Source: Pogostemon cablin (Eukaryota > Streptophyta > Magnoliopsida > Lamiales > Lamiaceae). From it: 64,000 nucleotides of DNA. The stretch's first letter is position 1. Each line of letters starts with the position of its first letter. Made by a program: the position numbers and the translations under genes. The DNA lies in NCBI GenBank assembly GCA_023678885.1, contig CM042987.1, positions 26,870,927 through 26,934,926 of the forward strand, read 5' to 3'. The notes beneath the pieces are model-generated. The model was not told where the DNA came from and searched no databases. It saw nothing but the letters and a program-made list of their open reading frames with translations. Shown piece by piece: positions 1 through 11,245 of this stretch.

Positions 1-303
1 ACTATTTTGTCTAAGGCATTCACTTAGCCTTTCTTATGTTAATTGATCCACTGAAAAATAAGAAGAATTAAACGTAATGTATACTTAAGTAAATTCCATA
101 GTCATCAAAGAAATCATTACATAGACATTACTGGAAACCGAAGAAAAATGTGTCTCTAAGACGCTTCTGGAGAGTAACTAGACATGTTTAACAAGGAAAT
201 GATGTCTAACCTGGTTTTACCTCCAATAAACACAAATCATAAAACAGCTAATGAGCACAATTATATATTGCAATATATGAAGTTAAAAAGTAGTATCATG
301 TAC

Positions 304-3092
304 CCCTCATCTAAAAATGAATCTATCAATGAACCGCCAGGCTTCTTTATGATTTGAATGGACTCCAAGTTTGTACTTCCCTGTCATTTTAACCCCACTA
401 GATCAGATATTTTTGAAAGGGAAAGTGAATATTATGAGAAATGAGTGAAACAAAGCATTTACAAACTACAGTCTACAGTCCTCTACAACTCATGATAGAA
501 AATGGGATGAGGTTACACAGATTTAGTAAAAACTAGCAAATCTGCCAAAGTGAAAGTGTAAAGAGAAGGCAATGCAGTTAACATCCCAGGTAAGCACAGA
601 ATGTTCTTGAATAGAATAAACACAGATTGTAAAAAAACCACAACAAATCCACATTATTAAAAAAGTTCCTTTTAGTGCAGACGTTTGGCATGTGAAGCAC
701 ACATACATTTGAAGTACAGCCTGCAGCGCATATAGATCTAAAATTATACAGCAAAAAAATGTACTGAAAATTTTAAAGCCTGACATTAAAATTGCACTAT
801 TAGACAGCACTTGAATCCTTCTTCGTATTCACATTGTTATTTTGTAAAAGTGAACGTACTAACCTGCAAGGCCTCATGAAATCATCGAAATTCCAACTTA
901 ATTTTTTATTAAACCAAACACAATGGTTCAATAGATTGTCTCAACAAAATCCATTTCAACAATATAAGTGCTTAAAAGAAGAATTTGAATGATTCCCAAA
1001 GATGCATATGGAATTATGGAAAAACTCAAGACAAAATCTAACAGTGAAAAAGGATTTACCTTCAGCCTCATAACTGCATCAACAGCTAGTTTTGCAAAAT
1101 GTTCTTTATCTTGAGATAAAATTTTGGAACTCAGAGTAGTCTTAGCAATCTTCATCAAGTCAGCTATGAATTTATCTGAGATAAAAGATCAAGATAAACC
1201 CAACAATTATGTCCACTAAATCAGACACCGTGAAATTCTGGAAGAAACTATCATATGCACTCAAATTCATATCTTTTAATTGAGTATAAACTCTTCAATG
1301 CAAATGTTAGCTACCATGACTATATAGAACACAGAATGCAAGATTATAGACCACTTATGAAATTCTGCAGGGAAACCAGGGTAGATATCCAGGCACTATG
1401 ACATGAATACCGCTGGATAGACCACAAAAGATATAATTGTCGATTTGCGTAGTAGAATCTCATTACAAAACAATGACATACAGGAACTCCCAAAAATGGA
1501 GATTAACATTAACTTTTGAAAAAAAGATAAGCTGAATTCAGCAATGAGAAGAAAAGACGAAAAGAATAACCACCTGAGTCCAGTTTATTGTCTACAACCT
1601 TCTCCAGCAATGCATTTCTAGCACATTCAGCCGCCATACGATACCCTAGTTAATGCAATAGCACGACAGTGCTACAATTAATCCAAAGAGATCTATCTCT
1701 ATGATAAAATAATACAAAATAAATAGTTAAGCCACCAGCAAGAGCAAATTTTAAACAGCCGTTAGAAAAGTTTACCTCAAATCACACAACACACTAATAC
1801 AATGGAGCATTGCAAAGAAGACAAATCATCACAAATAAATGAATAAAAGTACAGCTAGATGCAATCTCAGCAATCAAATATTCTCATCACTTTGGCCATT
1901 TCATTTTCTATACGGACTTAAAGAATTTAAGTACACATTCCAAAAACATCAGGTGAGTTCCTTCATACTTATAAACTAACCTGAAATAATAGTCATTGGA
2001 TGAATTTTGGCATAGGTGAGTTCCTTCATACTTATAAACTAACCTGAAATAATAGTCATTGGATGAATTTTGGCATTTACTAGTTTCTCTGCCTCTCTTA
2101 AAAGCTCCCCAGCTAAAACAACAACGGATGTTGTCCCATCACCAACTTCATCGTCTTGTACTTTTGAGATATCTGCAATGCAATTTAAGGCTAATTATAG
2201 ACAGAATCATAGAACACAATAGATATCTACCTAAACTTCTCATTGATAAGAATCTTAATTTCTGACCAAATCATCTAATCTAATATACAAACACAGACAT
2301 CAGAAAACGTAATAGAACCCTTGCAAACATGAAAACAGCACTACCAAGCTAAACTTAGAGAAAATAATACAACAAACAAATCAGATTAAAAAATAAATAA
2401 AGAGATTGAAGGATACCAACTAGGACTTTGGCAGCAGGATTGTCAATGTGCAAGGACTTTAAGATGGTAGCCCCATCATTTGTGACGGTTACACTGTGAC
2501 CTCTGCCTGTGGATTGCAAAATCTTATCCTACAAGTACAAGAAGCAATGAATTTTAAAGTGAATAGAGCATTAGTCCTCTTAAAGTTGTGACACAAACTA
2601 AAGAACAAAATCTTTACCATGCCCTTAGGCCCCAAGGTCGTCTTAACCAAGTCAGCAATAGCCGTGGCTCCAATAAAGGAGGCCTGTTATAAAAGGACAG
2701 AACCAGTTGTCAGTGTAATATCACTTTGAGAAAGTGAAAATTATAACTGGATACTTTGCTCACAAAATGAGGTACATGATTGGAATAATACAAACTAGAA
2801 TAAGTAGTAAATAATACTAAATACAGATATAGTCATATACTCATATCCCATCCCACGTAACACGTGCTTCATCAGAGTGTTGCCCATCGATACAAAAAAC
2901 ATAATCACAAAATGATCCAAAGCTTATTACAAAATACATAAAACTCACCATTCTTGCACGCTCACCCTTTTCTTCTGTAGCCTCATCTTTGAAAAGATTA
3001 CCTACCTGTAGAGCCAGGCGCATAGTAAGAAAGTTAGAAATAAAATAAAAATAAGTTTGCCCTTAAAATACAGCGAGAATCTGTCATACCAT
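304..3092 (-). CDS. CCT2: CCT2: T-complex protein 1 subunit beta (5' part, exons 1-8)
   Basis: This encodes the beta subunit of the cytosolic CCT/TRiC chaperonin, which folds actin, tubulin and other proteins using ATP. Eight coding exons are read by splice-site consensus and family match: 3090-3092 (only the ATG), 2949-3005, 2618-2683, 2417-2528, 2044-2172, 1574-1645, 1060-1175 and 304-380. Phases join without a break. Diagnostic stretches are the equatorial/ATP-site motifs TTLGPKGMDKIL, TNDGATILKSL and DDEVGDGTTSVVVLAGELL, then KIHPMTII and SQDKEHFAKLAVDAV. About 210 of the usual ~530 residues are present. The exon after residue DEG is not found in 1-303, so the rest of the gene lies off the left edge. 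The start codon is split from the rest of the protein by an intron directly after ATG. All seen residues look functional. Confidence in family and strand is high; exon ends are inferred. Confidence 0.93.
1951..2076. repeat. 63-bp perfect tandem duplication over a CCT2 exon end
   Basis: Positions 1951-2013 and 2014-2076 are identical 63-mers. The unit holds, in minus-strand sense, the last codons of CCT2 exon 5 (AKIHPMTIIS), its splice donor GGTTAG and part of the intron. The exon-attached copy is 2014-2076; the second copy lies in the intron as a decoy exon end. Reading through to the second donor meets an in-frame TAG directly after the first, so only the first donor gives an intact protein. 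Confidence 0.9.
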
Positions 3093-3760
3093 TGCAGCTG
3101 ATCTGAGATTGAAGAATTAAAATTGGTTTCTGCAGTGGAAAAATAAATAAATCAACGAAAAGAGTATTTCTAGCATATGAATCTCAATCTTGAAATTAAT
3201 TATCGATCGAACATCAAACAACTTTTCAGGTTTTAGCAGGACCAATAACGCAAATTTATCAAAAACAAACACAAACTGAACTCCATTGCAATGTAACTAA
3301 AGATGCATATTTCGTAAAAATGCGACCCATCTCAGCGTACTCCACGATCTCTACTTAACAACAATGAGATTTCAGGCCACGTACATTTAAACCATAGAAC
3401 AATCGAAAATTTCATCCCAGCTGAAACAGGAAGAAAAAGAAGAAAACATCGCGGCAATCGCTCGAGAAACAAACTCAAAAGTCCAGCAGAAAAACCCTTA
3501 CCAGAGATTAACAAGTGTAGTTTCGACAATGCAAAACCTAAATGAGTACAAGATCGGGAAATAACACCGCGAAGATGACAAAGTTCGAAAATGAACCTTG
3601 TAGCAGTAGCGAGGAAGGCTGGATATTGAGTAGATTCTGCAAATGGAGGGACGTATCGGTATTGCCGAGTTTTTAAGGGTTTAGGCAATTTGGATATTCT
3701 GAACAGAATAACCAACGGCTGTATTTCGCATAATATAAAAGAAGGGTTAGGACTTCACTA
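3093..3760 (-). promoter_or_regulatory. CCT2: CCT2 5' UTR, UTR intron and core promoter (predicted)
   Basis: On the minus strand a TATA-like stretch lies at 3731-3740, with an AACCCT-containing box just upstream (3741-3748). Transcription would then start near 3700. A good donor (GTAAGG) at about 3496-3501 and an acceptor after CTGCAG at 3130 suggest a 5' UTR intron of about 370 bp, followed by a short leader to the ATG at 3092. An open frame at 3332-3715 has no family match and is best read as leader and intron. Transcript data would settle this. Confidence 0.45.
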
Positions 3761-3795
3761 CGAATCCCTTTGCTTTGTACTTGACCAAACAAGAA

Positions 3796-4478
3796 ATCTC
3801 TAATGTTAAACGAGTCGAGCGAGTACGAGTAGTGCATACTGGAATTCAGCTCGAGTAGTTATCGAGTCAAGCTCGAGCTCGGTTCAATTTGAAAACGAGC
3901 CTATGAGCGAGTTCGAGCTCGACTCGAAAATTATTCAACCGAGCTCAAGCTCGGCTCGACTCATTAAACAAAACGAGTTGAGCTTTCTAGCCTTAACGAG
4001 CTTTCCAGCTTAATCGAGCCGGATTTTAATTAATATTTTAATACTTATATTTAATACTCCCTCCATCCATCGTCAATCTATCCATTTACTTTTTACACGT
4101 GGATTAAGTAGTATTATTATTTTATGTATAGTGAGTAGTTGTATTAGTGGAGGGTATGGGTCTCATGTTTTGATTGTATTAGTGAGAGTGAGTCTCATGT
4201 ATGTTTAAAAGAGGAAATTGATAGATTAAGAGTGGACGGCGCAAAATGATAAAATGTATAGATTAAGGATAGATGAAGGGAGTAATTATTACATTAATAT
4301 ATATAAATATCAATATATAATATTATTATTATTATCGAGTTGGGCCGAGCTCAGTTCGATAACGTAACGAGTATTTAGACGAGCTTGAACTCGAGCTCGA
4401 ATAGTCATGAGTCGAATCTAACTCAAACCTTAACGAGTTGAGCTTCAAGTGGCTCGTTTAATTTAACCGCTCTAATAT
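3796..4478. mobile_element. hAT-like non-autonomous element rich in GAGCTCG motifs
   Basis: Two outer blocks (about 3796-4050 and 4330-4475) are dense in GAGCTCGA/CTCGAGCT and AACGAGTT motifs typical of small hAT-like elements. Ends resemble inverted repeats: GTTAAACGAG on the left and, reversed, GTTAAATTAAACGAGCC on the right. A CTCTAAT stretch occurs at both edges and may be the target-site duplication, but exact ends are uncertain. A Stowaway MITE sits inside. Confidence 0.55.
4057..4282. mobile_element. Stowaway-type (Tc1/mariner) MITE
   Basis: This 226-bp element begins CTCCCTCCATCC and ends GATGAAGGGAG, with TA on each side. These are the standard Stowaway terminal repeats and target duplication. 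It is nested in the hAT-like element. It has no coding capacity. Confidence 0.85.
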
Positions 4479-5090
4479 CTACATTCACCCCCATATATTT
4501 GATCTCCACGTACACCCTCAAATATTTGATATATAGACAAATAGCATTTTGATGTCATATAGTTGAATGATTTATGTGAGATTACTAAGTAGTAATAATA
4601 TTTTTTATAAGTACAAATATTTGTATGAGTTTATCTCACATCACGTGACAAAATAAAAAGTGATAATATTTTAGTAAAAGGTGATACATAAATTAATAAA
4701 AAGTAAGTAGTGTAATTGATTGTTTCATAAACAACTTGTATTATAAATAAAAAGTAATAATATTTTTTTTAAAATGATAATATCTTTGATAAAATGCGAT
4801 AATTATTTAAGAACCTTAAAAACAATTTCATATAAGATTTTCTCTTTAATGAAAAGTAATATTTAATTGGTAAAATATATAATGATGCAGTAAATTATTT
4901 GATGAACAATTTATAATATAAATAAAAATAACTTCTACATTTAAAAAAAAAATGTTAACATTTTAATAAAACATAATAAATAAGTAAAAAAAGAGAAGAT
5001 AAATAATCTTGAGATGATCTCATGCAAGTGTGCTAATAAAGCAAACTATTATTTGAATGAAGTTCACACATTCAACTTAATTTATCGATT
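4479..5090. other. AT-rich intergenic stretch
   Basis: No gene was recognised. The sequence is AT-rich and has diverged short repeats of the form GATAATATTTT...AAAAGTGATAA (about 4650-4800). Similar words recur at 54080-54480, so it is probably old MITE debris. Confidence 0.4.
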
Positions 5091-5096
5091 ATTTTT

Positions 5097-5356
5097 AGGG
5101 TTAATTGCAAAAAAAAAAATCATGAACTTTACCTCTATTGCAAATTAATCCTTACTTTTGAGAAATTGCAAAAAAAAAAAACCACCACCTTTAAGTATTG
5201 TTGCAAAAAAAACTCAAAAATGCCCTACTTTTATCCAAAAATTGGGTTTATTTTGCAACAATACTTAAAGATTATGTTTTTTTTTGCAGTTTCTCAAAGG
5301 TAAGGATTAATTTGTAATATGAGTAAAGTTCGTGGTTTTTTTTTCAATTAACCCTT
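5097..5356. mobile_element. Fold-back MITE with GGGTTAATTGCAAAA ends
   Basis: The two halves are inverted copies of each other: AGGGTTAATTGCAAAA on the left and TTTTCAATTAACCCTT on the right, with long poly-A/poly-T stretches. ATTTTT flanks both sides (5091-5096 and 5357-5362). Related full or half copies occur at 34336-34564, near 28761 and near 36965-37025. The sequence would fold into one long hairpin. The superfamily is not clear. Confidence 0.7.
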
Positions 5357-5657
5357 ATTTTTATTACATAAAAATAACTATTTAAACAATGAACTATTAC
5401 TCTTGTGAATGAAAAATATTACTTAATATATTGTGATTTTTTTATATTCTTATTGAATAGAATTTGAGGAGTAATAGAAAAGTAATGATATCTCTCTCTA
5501 AACAGTTTGTATTTTTTTTTTATGTTTAAGTAATTTTGCAAAAATATGGTGCATGATAAACTAGGTTCACACCACACCCACTCTTGAAATTAAGTGATCT
5601 TCTTTGTGTCGGATAATATCTAGTGTAACACATCACTAAATGAATGTCACGTAGAAG

Positions 5658-7198
5658 TAGGGATGTCAATTTTGGCCCGACCTGCGGGTACCCGCCCCGA
5701 CCCGCATGTTTTGGGGCGTCCCGAACCTAGCCCAAATCAGAAACGGGGCGGGCCGGCCCAAACCCATAAATTTTTGGGCGGGTCCGGGTCTGAGTTTAAT
5801 CCTGCCCTGGACCCGCCCCGCCCGGCAATATAATAGTTATTATATTATATATATTTATAATTATATTAAATTATTTATTTTGATATATTAATACATTATT
5901 ATTTAGGTTTTGAACCCTAAAATTCATTTCAACACCACACCAGCCGCACTTTCAATCTCTCATTTTCTTCAAGTTGAAACCTATTTCTCACTCTCGTCTC
6001 TAGCATATCTGATGGGTGCGATGGGTTTTCTCATTTCTGAATGTCCTTGGGCTTGTTTGGTTTAAATCTAATACAATCAATCATTCTTGTAGTGTTTGAG
6101 TTCTGATTTTAGAGTCCTTTTTTAAGTTGATTGAAGGGGGCTGGAGTGGTTTGAAGAGAGGCTCCTCCCAAACTATCGATTTGAAGATCAATTTGATCAC
6201 CACTTATTCTTCTTCCTCATCCTCTTACGATGTTAATTCCAGTGAGAATCTTCAACAAGTCGTTAAGAAAAATCAAAAGAACCCTAAATCCCCTACCACG
6301 TAAGTTTGTTTACATATGAGTGCGTGTGTGAGATAATTACTGTAATGTGGAATTGAGTATATAAATCTGATAATGTTTCATTTTTATGTTAGGGATCTGA
6401 GAGATTTAATTGAGATTTAACAAATTTTGTTGGATAAATTAACTTTATTTAGATCCATAATTTTTTTTTGAGTCTGTTTATTGATTCTTCTTTTGAAGTA
6501 TAGTTCTTAAGTGGTGCGTTGATTAGTATATACTAATATAGATTAGTATATAGATTAATTGAGATCCACTTTTGAGATAGAATTAGATGCTGTGTTTAAT
6601 TTTTCCAAACTAGTTTTGGATAATGCCTATAATTATCCATTGTTTAGATTAATGTTTTATGCAAGTAATTTATCAGTTTAGATTATACAATTAATAGAAA
6701 ATACAAAATGAAATAATCATGCAATTTAACTTATTTCAAATTTTATTTTATTTATTGTAGGATTTGTAATTGTTAAGAGTATCATGGGAAGACAGTTGTT
6801 TGGAATCAGGGATGACTTATTTTGAGTATTTAAGAATTAATATCAATTTTAGGGTTTATGACTTAGTTTCTGTTTTGAATTTTTAATATTATGTGTTTTC
6901 AATGGTTAATTGGTTAGGGATCTTTTAATGTTAATGTTTGTTATTAGTTGTAGTTTTCAATAACAAGAAACTATATTCAATGTGGTGCATGTTACATTTA
7001 GTTTTTTTATTACTGTTGTGTTGATTTAAAAAAAAAAATGGGGCGGGGCGGGTCGGACCCACCCCGTACAGGGTGGGGCACGGGCCTGTATGATAGGACC
7101 CGTGCGGGTCTCGGGACGAGTTCGGGGCAGGCATTTTTAGAACTGACCAAGTCTGGGTAGTTAACTACTCGGCCCGACCTGGCCCGTTGACATCCCTA
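5658..7198. mobile_element. hAT-type non-autonomous element, 1541 bp, with 8-bp TSD
   Basis: The element starts TAGGGATGTCAA and ends TTGACATCCCTA, a perfect 12-bp inverted repeat. It is flanked by the direct repeat CGTAGAAG (5650-5657 and 7199-7206). TAGGG-type ends with an 8-bp duplication define the hAT superfamily. The subterminal regions are GC-rich (CCCGACCCGC / GGGGCGGGGCGGG), while the middle is single-copy-looking with an exon-like stretch. No transposase is present. Open frames at the two GC-rich ends are by-products of the repeats. Confidence 0.88.
6128..6300 (+). pseudogene. Exon-like captured fragment inside the hAT element
   Basis: An open frame of about 57 codons runs from LIEGGWSGLKRGSS to KNQKNPKSP. 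It is serine-rich in the middle (SSSSSSYDVNSS) and ends at a strong donor (AC|GTAAGT). Base composition and codon look differ from the AT-rich surroundings. This suggests a host gene fragment carried by the transposon. The parent gene was not recognised, and splice use is inferred. Confidence 0.4.
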
Positions 7199-7337
7199 CG
7201 TAGAAGAAAGGATAGAATTAGTACTTAAAAAAGAAAGAAAAGAAAAATGATTCCCTATGAATCATACATACACCCACAAATCATCATTTTAGTACTTGCC
7301 AAAAATAAAATTTTTAAATTGTGTACGTGGCGTCGCC

Positions 7338-8724
7338 CACTACTATAAAAAAGGCCTATCACCATACTAATTTTAATACATTTTATTTAAAATGTCTTAA
7401 TAACTATTTTGTCAATACATTAATTCTATAACTATACTTTGTAATATCTATTAATATACTATTCAATAAATATATTATTACAACTCTTTTAACTATACTA
7501 TTATACTATCTATTAATACAGTATTCAATAAATAAATTAATACAATCTTATTAATAGGTGTGTTTGTTTTTTTTTTAATTTTACAATTACTATTACTTTT
7601 ATTTTATAATAATATATTTTAAATAAAATAAAGTTAAATATAAACATATAAATTTTATAAAATAATAAAATAAATACGTATAATTTACTAATGAATTTGA
7701 TTTAATATTATATAATATAATTATAAGTTAATGAAATAAAATAATTTTTTATTAATAATAAAAATTATAATTTTTATTATATATATATATATATAATATA
7801 TATATCATTATAATTATAATTTTTTTATTAAAATTATTACGTAACCAAATGAGTGATAGGTTATGTAAATTCATAATTAATTTATAGTTTTTTTAATATT
7901 TATTATAGGTTGATATAAGAAAATAGTATTAATTAAAAATAATTTAATTAGATAAAAACAACGAACAATTTTTTATTAATTAAAGAAATTATTATGTGTT
8001 ATCGTAATCTTAATTTTAATAATAATTATTTAATTTTAATCATAATTATAATATTTGTAAATTTATTTGACCATTAAAGTTAAATAAACTAAAAATTAAA
8101 ATTAAAATTAAAATAAAAACAAAAACTAAAATGAAAATTTAAAAAAAAAACTAATGTAATTATAAAAAATATAAAAAATAAAATAAAACTAATGTAAAAA
8201 TAAAAGTAAAAAAATAAAATATAAAAAAACTAATGTAAAAATAAAAATAAAAACAAAGCAAAGGTATTTGTATATATACAACATTTGAGAAAAAAATTAA
8301 TAAGTACTCCCTCCAACTCATCCTTATAGTTACGCTTTTTTTATAATTTATTTATAGAGGATGCCTAACTATTAAGACGGGACGAATGTAGAATGCATTT
8401 AGTTCGATTAGCTACAAATCTACAAAAGTTATTCAGGATCTCAGATTCGAATCTGTGAAAATGAATCAATTTATTATTTTTTCGTTTTTTTAATTAAATT
8501 TAGTTAATTATTTTTTTATTAATTATTATAATTATTAAATTTATCTTTAATTAAGTGTAGCTTAAACTAATATATAATGACAAAAAAAGTGTATTGATAA
8601 ATAGAAGACATTTTATAAAAATGTCATTATATATTAAATGTATTATTAGCGAAATGTCATTATATATTAAATGTATTATTATCAATTCTTACACTACATT
8701 TATCAAGTTATTTTTCTAGTAGTG
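7338..8724. mobile_element. CACTA-type non-autonomous element
   Basis: The left end reads CACTACTATAAAAAAGGCC and the right end, reversed, CACTACTAGAAAAATAAC. CACTA ends with A-rich continuation are the mark of the En/Spm superfamily. Flanking triplets are GCC and ACC, close to the expected 3-bp duplication. The interior is extremely AT-rich with no transposase. A degraded CTCCCTCC motif at 8308 shows a Stowaway remnant inside. Confidence 0.55.
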
Positions 8725-8953
8725 ACCACATTCGTTCTTAAAAAAATTGTGTATGTGACGCTCCCACATTAATCTTGCAATTAATATTTTATTTCATGTA
8801 ATATATTTTAATAATTTTAAAATAATGAATATTTTGTAATTTTGCAATTTATGTGTTATTTTAAGTAATTCTTTTTATAAAGATCTAATGTTTTAATCTT
8901 AGTAAAACTAATATTATGTAATAAGATTTTAAGCAATTTTCTTATAAAAGTTT

Positions 8954-9400
8954 GGATTAATTACTCATAGGTACACACTTTGTATCCCTAATTACTATTA
9001 GATACATTTGATTTAAAATATTAAAGTAAAATACCAAATATAACCCTAAATACATACACTTTTAAACCACAAACCCAAAACCCCACCAACCGCCGGACCA
9101 CCGTCGCCACCGCCAGACCGCGGGCCGGTCGTCGGAATTTGTCGGACCACTGTTGTCGCCGCCGGAGCTCTGCCGGCCGGCCGCCGGAAAAGTCGTCGGA
9201 CCACCACACTTTTTTGCTGCACACACTTTCTTTTACTGCACACACTTTGTTGCACACAACATTTATGTGCAGCACATTGTAACATTGTAGGGGTAATATT
9301 GGAATATCACTATATATTTTTGTAATTAATAGTAATATTTTTGTATGTTTGTATCTCATAGTAATTAAGGATTTTTTTGTGTATCTAGTAGTAATCCTCC
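8954..9400. mobile_element. MULE-type MITE with a CpG-rich core
   Basis: Long imperfect inverted repeats of about 50 bp begin GGATTAATTACTCATAGG on the left and GGAGGATTACTACTAGATAC on the right (reversed). ATAAAAGTTT is repeated directly on both sides (8944-8953 and 9401-9410), fitting a 9-10 bp Mutator-like duplication. The core at 9080-9210 is strikingly GC-rich (CCGCCGG, CCGGCCGGCC) in an AT-rich neighbourhood. Open frames crossing it are compositional. Confidence 0.65.
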
Positions 9401-9410
9401 ATAAAAGTTT

Positions 9411-9985
9411 ATAATTTTTTATAAATCTATGAAATAAAATATCTTTTGTTGTTAGATTGATTTTTTTAATAAATTTCTAAGTATTTTTTAATTTTACGAA
9501 AGAGGGAGTATATTATTAAAGTTTAATATTTTAATTCTAATAATATTATTAATTTAACTAATTTTAGTATAAAAGTTTATAAGAGGGAATATATTCTTAC
9601 CTAATACTATAATTAATTAATGTATTAAAAATAAAAATATATAATATACAATTTGCTTTGGTTTTATAGGTATAATAATAAGAATAAAAATAAAATTCTA
9701 ATAAAATTAATATTATTAAAAGTTGATATCATTCTTGAAAAATTTTGTATATTTAGTCTCACCTATTATAACAAGAATTGGTCTCTTGTATCACCAGGGG
9801 CATACAAGTTTTTGCATAACATTTTTTTTGCTACTTGTAAGTTGATTTTATATTTTCGTTTGTCACACAAACGTTTTTATAATTTTTAAATGATAAAAAA
9901 AAATAAAACAACTAAATAATCTTCTTCATACACTTTATTTACAAAGAATATTATCCCTACCTAACACATAATGTTGATTGATATG
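9411..9985. other. AT-rich stretch, nothing recognised
   Basis: No gene, repeat end or RNA was recognised. A short plus-strand frame at 9653-9889 is AT-driven and rich in Asn, Lys and Ile, so it was not accepted. Confidence 0.4.
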
Positions 9986-10044
9986 CAACTATTGCTCCAG
10001 GCATCATATCTGGAGCGAGAATTTTTCGAAGCAATAGGGGCTTT
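9986..10044 (+). pseudogene. LINE RNase H fragment, left piece
   Basis: The frame reads ATIAPGIISGARIFRSNRGF. This matches the start of the RNase H-like domain (RVT_3 type) at the end of plant LINE ORF2 proteins. It stops at the Copia insertion point and continues in frame in the right piece at 25069. The GCTTT at 10040-10044 is the left copy of the target duplication. Confidence 0.6.
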
Positions 10045-11245
10045 TGTTGGCAATTGGATCGTGCGGTTCAACGTGATCGTTAGGATTAACAGGTAAACAA
10101 AATCAGCGGAAGCATAAAACGTGTTTACCGTACTTCTGGGTTGGTGTAGAGGATGAACTGCAGAGAACTACCTCTGATCTTCTACTGTATGTCCCAAGTG
10201 TGATCCTGCTGTTGTGTGGGCAACAGTCTGCAGGATCTCTCAATCTGCTTCTTTTCCCTTCTCTCACCAAAAGAGGCGCAGGAATTATCTAAGGGTTCCA
10301 GGAAGCTGAGTTCACTTATATACTGGGCTACAGCAGGGACCAGGAGGAGAAATTGGACTGGGCCTCAATTGAATTTAATTAACCAAGCTTAGCCCAAAGC
10401 TTTTAATTAAATCCAATAATAATAATATAGTCCACTAAAATATTATTACTGCACTACCCGTCCAATCCCAAAATTATGTTCTGGGCTCCTTCTTATTATA
10501 AGCCCGATGATCTCCCCATGTTTAAGAAAAACAATGTCCATTAATTAATTAAGTTACTGACAACTCAAATTAATTAATATCTCATCCGAGAGTAGTACCA
10601 CTCAACCTTATTATCATGCCGGAAATTAATCAACTTGCAAGATTTACATGATAAACCTTATGAGCTCCTCAAGGGGACATCATCAACCTATGACGGACAT
10701 GGATTCCTTCTACAATCAACAGCACACCATAGATACATCACTACTTCCCAACTCACCGAGTTTGTCGATTTAATACATATAAATCTCACCCATTGATGAA
10801 TCAAAGAAATACATACTGCCCTACGTGTCGAGGTTATTGTATAGGGATTAAGAGCACGAACTTCCATAATAATAGAGATCAAGTTCTACTATTTAGAGAG
10901 TATAAGAAGAACGACCTCAGGCGGTCCTGCTCAATACACACAAGTGCACTAATATGATTCTATAGCCAAGACAAGCTAATACCAAACCACACTACAACCA
11001 TACCGATAGAGAGTCCCCGTCTATCTCAGTTGTGAGCATCTGTTTATACTTTATAAGGAAACCGATAATATGATCTTCTGCGTGTTTTCGCACAACATAT
11101 TATCTACAGTATAAAGTAAATGGACTATTGCATCATGCATATAAAATAAATTATAAGATGCAATCATTTGATCAATGATTCTCATTTCAAATATTGTTAT
11201 GACATTGTTCATACTAAAGTTAGACTTTTAGTATACAATCCAACA
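10045..11245 (-). repeat. Copia 3' LTR (left), 1201 bp
   Basis: The boundaries are TGTTGG...CCAACA. It is about as long as the 23883-25068 copy and nearly identical to it. Its U3 side is adjacent to the purine tract AAGTGGGAGAT (minus strand, 11246-11256). Confidence 0.93.

Noticed and set aside
3332..3715. 127-codon minus-strand frame upstream of CCT2
   Set aside because: It lies in the predicted CCT2 leader and UTR intron, has no homology, and its frame is not joined to CCT2.
9021..9359. 112-codon minus-strand frame
   Set aside because: It is contained in a MITE with inverted ends; its composition follows the GC-rich core.
10688..10882. 64-codon frame also present at 24511-24705
   Set aside because: It is part of the Copia LTR, present in both copies.
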